A stretch of 64,000 nucleotides of DNA from Planococcus beigongshangi. GTDB taxonomy: Bacteria; Bacillota; Bacilli; Bacillales_A; Planococcaceae. The notes under the pieces are model-generated. The model saw only the letters and a list, made by a program, of their open reading frames with translations. It searched no databases and was not told the DNA's origin. The stretch's first letter is position 1; each line of letters opens with the position of its first letter. Of the stretch, positions 57,619 to 64,000 are shown piece after piece. The position numbers were made by a program, and so were the translations under genes. The stretch spans positions 367-64,366 of the forward strand of contig NZ_JADHDU010000003.1 in NCBI RefSeq assembly GCF_016820495.1. The letters are read 5' to 3'.

Positions 57619-58529
57619 AACAATATATCGTATTATCCGAAGAAGTACGCACAGCAAAAGAACAGGGCAAGCCGATCGTCGCGCTTGAATCGACGATCAT
57701 CTCACACGGCATGCCGTATCCGCAAAACGTAGAAACTGCCCGTGCAGTAGAAGAAATCATCCGTGAAAACGGTGCAGTGCCGGCAACAATTGCATTGATC
57801 GACGGCAAGATCAAAATCGGCCTGACACACGATGAACTTGAAATGTTCGGCAAGAGCACCGATGTCGCAAAAGTATCAAGACGCGATCTGGCATACTTGC
57901 TGGCAACGAAAAAAATGGGCGCAACAACAGTCGCTGCAACTATGATCTGCGCAGAACTTGCGGACATCCAGATTTTCGTAACAGGCGGCATCGGCGGCGT
58001 TCACCGTGGTGCGGAAACAACAATGGATATCTCTGCAGACCTTGAAGAACTGGCTCAAACAAACGTGGCCGTTATCTGTGCAGGCGCGAAATCCATCCTG
58101 GATCTTGGCTTGACGATGGAATACCTGGAAACAAAAGGAGTGCCGGTCATCGGTTACCAAACAGATGTACTTCCAGCGTTCTTCACGCGTACAAGTGAAT
58201 TCGCTCTGCAGATCAACGCGAAAGATACAGATGAAATCGCTGCAACACTGAAAGCGAAATGGGATTTGAACTTAAAAGGCGGAGCAGTCATTGCGAACCC
58301 GATTCCGGAAGAGCACGCGATGGATGAGGAATTCATCAACGGCATCATCGAATCTGCACTGAAAGAAGCGGCAGAAAACAACATCGCCGGCAAAGATGTA
58401 ACACCGTTCATGCTTGGCAAAGTAAAAGAATTGACTGAAGGCAAGAGCCTGGATGCCAATATCGCGCTTGTAAAACACAACGCGGTGATCGGCTCGAAAA
58501 TTGCCGTAAGCTTTAATGGAATGAAATAA
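57615..58529 (+). CDS. psuG: Pseudouridine-5'-phosphate glycosidase
   Basis: 304 residues. It splits pseudouridine 5'-phosphate into uracil and ribose 5-phosphate, reversibly. Family motifs are [46 protein letters not shown] (Lys/Glu site region) and [16 protein letters not shown] 57615 follows TTGGAGGA and overlaps the psuK stop (ATGA). Followed by a strong terminator. Confidence 0.96.
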   Translation: MKQYIVLSEEVRTAKEQGKPIVALESTIISHGMPYPQNVETARAVEEIIRENGAVPATIALIDGKIKIGLTHDELEMFGKSTDVAKVSRRDLAYLLATKKMGATTVAATMICAELADIQIFVTGGIGGVHRGAETTMDISADLEELAQTNVAVICAGAKSILDLGLTMEYLETKGVPVIGYQTDVLPAFFTRTSEFALQINAKDTDEIAATLKAKWDLNLKGGAVIANPIPEEHAMDEEFINGIIESALKEAAENNIAGKDVTPFMLGKVKELTEGKSLDANIALVKHNAVIGSKIAVSFNGMK

Positions 58530-58540
58530 ATAAACGTATG

Positions 58541-58575
58541 CGGATACGCCTCATCAGGCGTATCCGTTATTTTTT
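58541..58575 (+). terminator. psuKG terminator
   Basis: CGGATACGCC (58541-58550) pairs with GGCGTATCCG (58557-58566), then TTATTTTTTT. Confidence 0.92.
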
Positions 58576-58786
58576 TGAAAAATATTTAGTTTTAATTTCC
58601 AGTAAATCTCAAAAATATACATATTTCTAGTGAAAATTATGCTACATTATAAGAAAATATCTGTAAGTGGATAATTTGAATTATAAAATTATACAATTCT
58701 TCCTTGGAAATTGTCAGCGCACGGTTTTTCTAAGGGATGATTATCGGAAATCATTGATTCGGCTTACACAAATGAGGGTCTTGAAT

Positions 58787-60328
58787 TTGCATTCAACATT
58801 AACTGTATATATTACGCTGATTTGTATGTCGAGTGTGTTTATCATTTATCTTGGTTTCCAGGTTTTGATGAAGCGCCACCATTATTCGAACATCGCAAAC
58901 TATTTTGCTGTTTACACGGCCGCCATTGCCATCTATTGTATAGCGTCCGCTTTGGGCCTGACTTCGGTGACGCTGGAGCAGATGAAACTTTGGACCATTG
59001 TCCAGTATATCGGGATGCCCATATCTTCACCGCTGGGTTTATTGTTCATCATGAAATACTTGGGGATTAAGGTGACGAAGAAAAGGATTGCTGCACTCCT
59101 TGCGCTTCCGGTCATTACGTTCCTGATGGTTTTGACGAACGACTGGCATCATCTCCATTATCATGTATTCACAGTGGATCCGGATCTGGGACTTCCATAC
59201 ATATATCAGGAAATCGGTCCCTGGTATGCGGTCCACGGCATTTATATTTTCGGCTGCATGTTCATCGCGTTGCTGCTGATGATCTCCCAGTGGAAAGAAA
59301 CGGCGAGGGCCTACCGTTCACAATTGATCGCGCTGATGCTCGGTCAACTGGTGCCGATGGTGACGGCTTTCCTCTATTTAATCGGGATGACGCCGCCTGG
59401 AGTCGATCCGGTGCCGATGGTGCTGTGGATCACGTCGCTCCTGTATCTCTGGGCCATCAGTTCATCCAGCCTGTTCGCCATCATGCCCGTTGCGAAAAAT
59501 GCCATATTCAACAGCATCAATGATGGTGTCATCGTGCTGGACGGTACCAAACGCCTGATTGATTTCAATGAAGCGGCGAGAAAAAACTTTCCCAACCTGA
59601 ATAAATCCTTGTTCGGGACATCCATCCTGGAGTTTTGGGAAGATTATTTTGTGCTGGATCTGGAACATGCCACAGAAGCCAAAGAAGTGAAGATGGCTGT
59701 CAGCGGAATGGAGAAAGTCTACCAGGTCCGCGTTACTCTCCTGGATGAGTCGAAAGGGTCGCTGCTTATCTTCACGGATGTGACGGAACTCAAAAAATTG
59801 CAGACGCAATTAGAGAACCAGGCTTATTATGATGAGCTGACCGGTATTCATAACCGCCGCGCTTTCATGCAGCAATGTGAAAAAGAATTGGCGGAAGCGA
59901 AGAAAGAAGGCGTGCCGTTTTCCGTCATGCTGCTGGATATCGATCATTTCAAAAAGGTCAATGACACATATGGGCATCACACGGGCGACGAACTGCTCGT
60001 CCACATTACCAAAGTTTGCCGGACACAATTGGAGGCCCCCCATTTATTTGCCCGCTATGGCGGGGAGGAATTCGTCCTGGCACTGAAAGGGATGCCGGTC
60101 TCCGAAGCGGAGAAATTGGGTAACCGCATGCGCGCGCAGCTGATGAATCTGCCGCTGAAGACGGTCCAAGGCAAGATTGCGGTGACGATGAGCATAGGAA
60201 TTACAGAAGGAACAGATAAAAGTCTGCATCAATTGCTCCACGAAGCAGACACGGCCTTATACGCGGCAAAAGAATCCGGGCGTAATCAGGTACGGGTGGT
60301 CGAAGCCTCTAAAGAAAAGGCGAAATGA
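58787..60328 (+). CDS. 7TM-PAS-GGDEF diguanylate cyclase
   Basis: 513 residues from TTG 58787 (GAGGG eight bases upstream; ATG 58772 and GTG 58667 are alternatives). Seven hydrophobic helices of the histidine-kinase-type 7TM module, then a PAS-like domain (~230-335, INDGVIVLDGTKRLIDFNEA) and a C-terminal GGDEF domain (~350-505) with an intact GGEEF active site and DELTGIHNRRAFM. It should make c-di-GMP in response to an unknown membrane signal. No phosphodiesterase or effector is linked. Confidence 0.88.
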   Translation: MHSTLTVYITLICMSSVFIIYLGFQVLMKRHHYSNIANYFAVYTAAIAIYCIASALGLTSVTLEQMKLWTIVQYIGMPISSPLGLLFIMKYLGIKVTKKRIAALLALPVITFLMVLTNDWHHLHYHVFTVDPDLGLPYIYQEIGPWYAVHGIYIFGCMFIALLLMISQWKETARAYRSQLIALMLGQLVPMVTAFLYLIGMTPPGVDPVPMVLWITSLLYLWAISSSSLFAIMPVAKNAIFNSINDGVIVLDGTKRLIDFNEAARKNFPNLNKSLFGTSILEFWEDYFVLDLEHATEAKEVKMAVSGMEKVYQVRVTLLDESKGSLLIFTDVTELKKLQTQLENQAYYDELTGIHNRRAFMQQCEKELAEAKKEGVPFSVMLLDIDHFKKVNDTYGHHTGDELLVHITKVCRTQLEAPHLFARYGGEEFVLALKGMPVSEAEKLGNRMRAQLMNLPLKTVQGKIAVTMSIGITEGTDKSLHQLLHEADTALYAAKESGRNQVRVVEASKEKAK

Positions 60329-60552
60329 GTTTTTTTCATGTTCACCATAAAATAGGTAGCTTTTCTTTATTGCCAGCTGAAAATGGTATATAATTATCTG
60401 TTAGAAGTAGAACTATTTACTTTATGGCAAGTCGCGATAGATTTTACGAAAAACTGAGGCAAAAAAGTGAGTACCGGAAGTCCTGCTTGAGATCGACCCG
60501 GGGCAGGGTGGCCGGCATTTTTTTGCAAATATATGGGATAAGGAAGGGTATA

Positions 60553-62097
60553 ATGAGCAGCGTACCGAAAAAAACAGATGTCATCTTAATCGGAGCCGGT
60601 GTAATGAGCGCGACATTGGGAGCAATGTTGAAAGAAGTGGCGCCGGACTGGGAAATCAAAGTATTTGAGAAGCTCGAGAAAGCCGGAGCGGAAAGCTCCA
60701 ATGAGTGGAATAATGCAGGTACAGGACACGCGGCGTTATGCGAGTTGAACTATACACCGCAGAAAGCTGACGGTTCGGTCGAGATTGACAAAGCGATCAA
60801 GATCAACGAACAATTCCACATGTCACGCCAATTCTGGTCATTCCTTGTGAACAATAAACGCATCGCCAACCCGCAGGACTTCATCATGCCGATTCCGCAT
60901 TTGAGCATGGTGCAGGGCGCAGACAACGTGAACTTCCTGAAAAAACGTTTCGATGCATTGACGCAAGTGCCTTTATTCAACGGCATGGAATTTACGGATT
61001 CTGCTGACAAGCTGAAAGAATGGATGCCGTTGATCATGGAAGGACGCACTTCCACTGATCCGATTGCGGCAACGAAGATCGACACGGGAACGGACGTCAA
61101 CTTTGGCGCATTGACTCAAATGCTTTTCAAACACCTTCAGCAGGAAAACGTCGAAGTGAATTACGAACACACCGTCAAGAACATCAAACGTTTGAGCGAC
61201 GGCACGTGGGAAGTTAAAGTCCACGACTTGAAAAACGACAAAATCGAATACCATACGTCCAAGTTCGTCTTTATCGGCGGCGGTGGCGGAAGTCTGCCTC
61301 TATTGCAGAAAACCGGTATTCCGGAATCCAAGCACATCGGCGGATTCCCGGTAAGCGGCCTCTTCCTGGTCTGCAACGACCCGGAACTCGTCAACCAGCA
61401 TCACGGGAAAGTCTACGGCAAAGCGAAAGTCGGCGCACCGCCGATGTCCGTGCCGCATTTGGACACACGCTATATCGACAATAAAAAATCGTTATTGTTC
61501 GGACCATTTGCAGGATTCTCACCGAAATTCCTCAAAACCGGATCGAATATGGACCTGATCGGATCTGTGAAGCCGAATAACGTGTTCACGATGCTTGCAG
61601 CTGGAGCGAAAGAAATGGGCTTGACGAAATATCTTGTTCAGCAGGTATTGCTGTCTGATGAAAAACGCATCGACGAATTGCGTGAATTCATCCCGACTGC
61701 AAAACTGGAAGACTGGGATGTAGTCGTAGCCGGCCAGCGCGTCCAGGTCATCAAAGACACAGAAGAAAAAGGTAAAGGCACACTTCAATTCGGTACGGAA
61801 ATCGTAACCGCTGAAGATGGCTCGATTGCCGCCCTTCTTGGGGCATCTCCCGGTGCATCGACAGCCGTGCACGCGATGCTCGAAATCTTCAACAAGTGCT
61901 TCCCTGAATACAAAGAAGCATGGGCACCAAAAATCCGTGAAATGGTTCCGTCCTACGGCGTTTCATTGGCGGACAACCCGGAATTGTTCAAGGAAATCCA
62001 CGAACTGACCGACAAAGCGCTCGGTTTGAATGAAACGGCTCTTTCCACAGCTGCAATAGCTGACGCTGATGACAAATCAGTGAAAGAACGAGTGTAA
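60553..62097 (+). CDS. mqo: Malate:quinone oxidoreductase
   Basis: 514 residues. FAD-dependent, membrane-associated oxidation of malate to oxaloacetate with electrons passed to menaquinone. The dinucleotide-binding motif [16 protein letters not shown] is near the N-terminus, with [31 protein letters not shown] and [16 protein letters not shown] typical of the family. ATG 60553 follows AAGGAAGGG; the frame is open 43 codons upstream without family sequence. It has its own terminator. Confidence 0.96.
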   Translation: MSSVPKKTDVILIGAGVMSATLGAMLKEVAPDWEIKVFEKLEKAGAESSNEWNNAGTGHAALCELNYTPQKADGSVEIDKAIKINEQFHMSRQFWSFLVNNKRIANPQDFIMPIPHLSMVQGADNVNFLKKRFDALTQVPLFNGMEFTDSADKLKEWMPLIMEGRTSTDPIAATKIDTGTDVNFGALTQMLFKHLQQENVEVNYEHTVKNIKRLSDGTWEVKVHDLKNDKIEYHTSKFVFIGGGGGSLPLLQKTGIPESKHIGGFPVSGLFLVCNDPELVNQHHGKVYGKAKVGAPPMSVPHLDTRYIDNKKSLLFGPFAGFSPKFLKTGSNMDLIGSVKPNNVFTMLAAGAKEMGLTKYLVQQVLLSDEKRIDELREFIPTAKLEDWDVVVAGQRVQVIKDTEEKGKGTLQFGTEIVTAEDGSIAALLGASPGASTAVHAMLEIFNKCFPEYKEAWAPKIREMVPSYGVSLADNPELFKEIHELTDKALGLNETALSTAAIADADDKSVKERV

Positions 62098-62105
62098 AAA
62101 GTTAA

Positions 62106-62139
62106 AAGAAAGCCCTGAAAGTCGGGCTTTCTTTTTTTT
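62106..62139 (+). terminator. mqo terminator
   Basis: AAAGAAAGCCC pairs with GGGCTTTCTTT around TGAAAGTC, followed by more T. Confidence 0.92.
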
Positions 62140-62140
62140 G

Positions 62141-62280
62141 ATTGGTTATGTGCGGGAGAGCGGGGTTTATGTGCGGAAGATGGGATTTGTGTGCGGTGAG
62201 CAGAATTTATGTGCGGAAGATGGGATTTATGTGCGGAGAATAAAGTTTGTGTGCGCAGTGACAACAATATGTGCATTTCA
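62141..62280 (+). repeat. 20-bp tandem repeat array C
   Basis: Seven units of exactly 20 bases (62141, 62161, ... 62261). The best is TGGGATTTATGTGCGGAGAA at 62221; the first and last are degenerate. It belongs to the same family as arrays A and B and also directly follows a terminator. Confidence 0.87.
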
Positions 62281-62322
62281 ATAAAATTCTGCCACACTCC
62301 AGATTCTAAAGCCGAAGCGGAT

Positions 62323-62387
62323 GTTTTTCGCCAGGCGAAAAACTCCAATCCCTTAAGGAAGCTTTCGCGTCCGCGAAAGCTTTTTCC
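62323..62387. promoter_or_regulatory. Twin hairpins downstream of array C
   Basis: GTTTTTCGCC (62323-62332) pairs with GGCGAAAAAC (62334-62343) around a single base. Then AAGCTTTCGCG (62359-62369) pairs with CGCGAAAGCTT (62372-62382), followed by TTT. The second looks like a terminator, but no gene ends before it except mqo, which already has one. The region 62388-62548 shows nothing else I can name. Confidence 0.6.
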
Positions 62388-62548
62388 ATTCAAGTCTTTC
62401 CAGTGTTAACAAATAATTCTAATTATGTATGCTAGAATATAGGAAAAGCTTGTTCTAAATCAGCTCGCACGGACGAAATGAATCATGTCAGACACCTAAG
62501 TAGATTATCCAGATTCTATACATCTTTCTAAATAGACAGGAATATGGG

Positions 62549-62968
62549 GTGTTTATAATCGGGGAACTGATTAACGGTAACGAAACGATCATTATGCTTA
62601 TCTATTGTTTGGTCATGTTATGGCTCAATGTCGATTATTTAAGGGAATATAAGAAAATTAAAGAAGGCATGATGGATATTTCGTCTGAAGAAGAATTGGA
62701 GATCGACCCTAAGCATATTTCGGTCATGCTGCTGGGGTTGCTCGTTAACTTTATCCGCAGGTGGTTCATTTACCTATTGGCCGTCTCGGTGACGGAAAAT
62801 GCTGTGGTGATTGGCATCTCAATTATTTTATTCGCTGCCAGCCTGTATGATACTTTGTTCAATTACAGTCTCGCGAAAATGAAGAAATCGAAGACCAAGC
62901 TGTATCTGGCGATGGCCGATGCAGTATTCATCTCCATTTTCATCATCCATCTTTTCACTTTGCTATGA
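62549..62968 (+). CDS. Small membrane protein, unknown
   Basis: 139 residues from GTG; ATG 62594 is an alternative and would shorten it by 15. Three or four hydrophobic helices (IIMLIYCLVMLWLNV, ISVMLLGLLVNFIRRW, AVVIGISIILFAASL, DAVFISIFIIHLFTLL). A charged segment (REYKKIKEGMMD...) lies between helices 1 and 2. I do not recognise the family. It converges on the ECF S-component gene, with a shared hairpin between. Confidence 0.6.
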   Translation: MFIIGELINGNETIIMLIYCLVMLWLNVDYLREYKKIKEGMMDISSEEELEIDPKHISVMLLGLLVNFIRRWFIYLLAVSVTENAVVIGISIILFAASLYDTLFNYSLAKMKKSKTKLYLAMADAVFISIFIIHLFTLL

Positions 62969-63002
62969 TCCATCTTTTACATAAAGCCAGTTTTATTGAA
63001 AG

Positions 63003-63032
63003 AAAATCTCAGTTCACTGAACTGAGATTTTC
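63003..63032. terminator. Bidirectional terminator
   Basis: AAAATCTCAGTTCA and TGAACTGAGATTTT are exact inverted arms around one base, with T- or A-rich flanks, between two convergent genes. Confidence 0.85.
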
Positions 63033-63038
63033 CTTATT

Positions 63039-63590
63039 TTATAGCCCTCTTTTGAAGAAAGGCACTTTTTTCAATGCGATTACTACAGGGATCGCGATCA
63101 GCAGGCCGACGGAGTTCTGGACAAGATTGCCCGGAATGGAAGCAGCCGGAATGATGAAACTGCTGAAGATGATGGCTTCACCCACATAATAGACGGCCAC
63201 CATCACTGGAATGGAGACGATGGCTGCAAGGATGTTAAATGCTTTACTGCCACCTTGGCGACCGGCGGACCATGCGATTCGGCCGACAATGTAACCCTGT
63301 AATCCGCGGGCGATGATCGTGATCGGAGCCCATAGCGTCCAGCCGTTGATAAGGTCGAATAATCCCATGCCGACAGCGCCGGCAATGGCGGCCTTTTTCG
63401 GTCCGAACAGCATGGCGATGGTGAACAGCATCGCTGTACCGAGGTGGACCAATCCACCGTTTGCGGCAATCGGCAGCCGGATATTCAATAATTGGGTGGC
63501 GACAAAAACAAGCGAAATGGCCATTGCTGTCAGGATCAAATCGAATGTGCGTTTACTGGAAACAGGTTTTACCGCAGCTGTTTTTTGCAT
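63039..63590 (-). CDS. ECF transporter S component
   Basis: 183 residues with about five to six hydrophobic helices. GGLVHLGTAMLFTIAMLFGP and GMGLFDLINGWTLWAPITII, with small-residue helices, fit the energy-coupling-factor S components of the PF07155 type (riboflavin/HMP/queuosine-like groups). The vitamin cannot be told from sequence alone. The ATPase and T units are not in the window, so it would use a shared module. AAAAGGAAGG precedes the ATG. Confidence 0.78.
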   Translation of the reverse strand: MQKTAAVKPVSSKRTFDLILTAMAISLVFVATQLLNIRLPIAANGGLVHLGTAMLFTIAMLFGPKKAAIAGAVGMGLFDLINGWTLWAPITIIARGLQGYIVGRIAWSAGRQGGSKAFNILAAIVSIPVMVAVYYVGEAIIFSSFIIPAASIPGNLVQNSVGLLIAIPVVIALKKVPFFKRGL

Positions 63591-63663
63591 AAGAATTACC
63601 TTCCTTTTGAAAATGGATTTTTTTCAAGCGGCCGAAAAATCCGCCGCTCTATGATTCCTGCTA

Positions 63664-63692
63664 AGAATAGCAAATGGTTGACCCAGTTGAAA
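63664..63692 (-). promoter_or_regulatory. Candidate promoter of the ECF S-component gene
   Basis: On the minus strand TTTCAA (complement of 63687-63692), 17 bases, then TATTCT (complement of 63664-63669) with TGC before it. An 8-bp inverted repeat (CTAAGAAT at 63661-63668 with its complement near 63710) overlaps the same region. Confidence 0.5.
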
Positions 63693-63881
63693 GTGCCAAA
63701 TATGGTTAATTCTTAGGGGTCAGTTTTCCAAAGAATAAAGGACTTACGGAATTAGCCCTCATCTTTTGGTAAAATGTATGCAGATGAAGAAATTTTGAAA
63801 ACGACATGAAATGAAGTCATTGATAGTGCATCCATGACTTCTATGTGGGTTTTGTGCTGACGAAAGATTGGAGAAGATGGA

Positions 63882-64000
63882 ATGGAAAAAGAACAGTCGA
63901 GGTATTCGCGGCTTGCCAATATAACGCAGATCATCAATGCGAAACTGGAACTCCAGGAAGTTCTGCAGCAAGTGACGACGGCCATTTCGGAAGAGATTGT
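63882..64000 (+). CDS. Start of a sensor-type gene (possibly GAF), cut by the window edge
   Basis: Only 39 complete codons are seen: MEKEQSRYSRLANITQIINA, then ...LELQEVLQQVTTAISEEI. The pattern LxxLxxITxxINxxLxLxxVLxxVxxxI is typical of the lead helix into a GAF domain in sensor kinases, cyclases or phosphatases. The effector domain is outside the window. Start ATG 63882 has GGAGAAG upstream. Confidence 0.55.
   Translation, partial: MEKEQSRYSRLANITQIINAKLELQEVLQQVTTAISEEI

Noticed and set aside
62141-62280. CRISPR-like array
   Set aside because: Units are contiguous 20-mers without spacers, diverged from each other, and no cas gene is present.
63661-63717. Riboswitch upstream of the ECF S-component gene (8-bp closing stem)
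   Set aside because: No TPP, FMN, preQ1, THF or cobalamin signature found; a 17-bp-spaced extended -10 promoter overlaps the same bases and explains them better.

Overview
The window spans the replication origin of a low-to-moderate GC Gram-positive bacterium of the order Bacillales. The gene order (gyrA-gyrB-recF-yaaA-dnaN-dnaA leftwards, rpmH-rnpA-yidC-jag-mnmE-mnmG-rsmG-noc-soj-spo0J rightwards, then ychF, rpsF-ssb-rpsR, yybS-gdpP-rplI-dnaC-purA, walRKHIJ-htrA, rlmH) is the classical Bacillales origin core. The 45-residue L34 sequence, the missing remB, the frequent TTG starts and the non-sporulation accessory genes suggest a Planococcaceae member (Planococcus/Planomicrobium-like). This is inference from recalled protein sequences, not a database search.

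Layout. 1-9 kb: initiation and topoisomerase genes on the minus strand, with a consensus promoter (probably for an rRNA operon) leaving the left edge. 7.5-9.4 kb: a two-part origin. A DnaA-box array lies upstream of dnaA; a second array with AT-rich unwinding DNA and DnaA-trio repeats lies between dnaA and dnaN. 9.4-19.3 kb: L34, RNase P protein, membrane insertase, tRNA modification and chromosome segregation genes, with parS sites beside noc and inside spo0J. 19.3-31.8 kb: DUF554, MscS channel, DUF951, YchF, the S6-SSB-S18 operon, a 637-bp non-coding element with terminal inverted repeats and long nested stems, then yybS-gdpP-rplI-dnaC and purA. 32.4-40.9 kb: a G5/M23 cell-wall peptidase and the WalRK operon with htrA. 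A Noc-type palindrome lies before walR and a parS-like site lies inside walK. 41-44 kb: NERD and DinB proteins, then a DnaA-box-rich stretch around a CxxH/CxxC gene and rlmH. 44-64 kb: accessory region with DUF1846, an ECF-like sigma factor fused to a long C-terminal region, two genes broken at homopolymers (GNAT, alpha/beta hydrolase), a deaminase, DUF4317, AT-rich small genes, a putative zincin, a nucleotidyltransferase, the pseudouridine catabolic pair psuK-psuG, a 7TM-PAS-GGDEF protein, malate:quinone oxidoreductase, an ECF transporter S component and the start of a possible GAF-type sensor gene.

How it works together. Replication initiation (DnaA, boxes, DnaA-trios), elongation (DnaN, DnaC helicase, SSB), topology (gyrase), segregation (Soj/Spo0J/parS), nucleoid occlusion (Noc) and cell-wall homeostasis (WalRK, M23 peptidase, GdpP) are packed around the origin. 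Non-coding structure is unusually rich. There are extra DnaA-box clusters before mnmE and around rlmH, two families of dispersed intergenic repeats, a paralogous pair of extended -10/terminator-hairpin units, and the 637-bp structured element, which is the best candidate for something undescribed. No tRNA, rRNA, CRISPR, prophage or transposase gene was seen.
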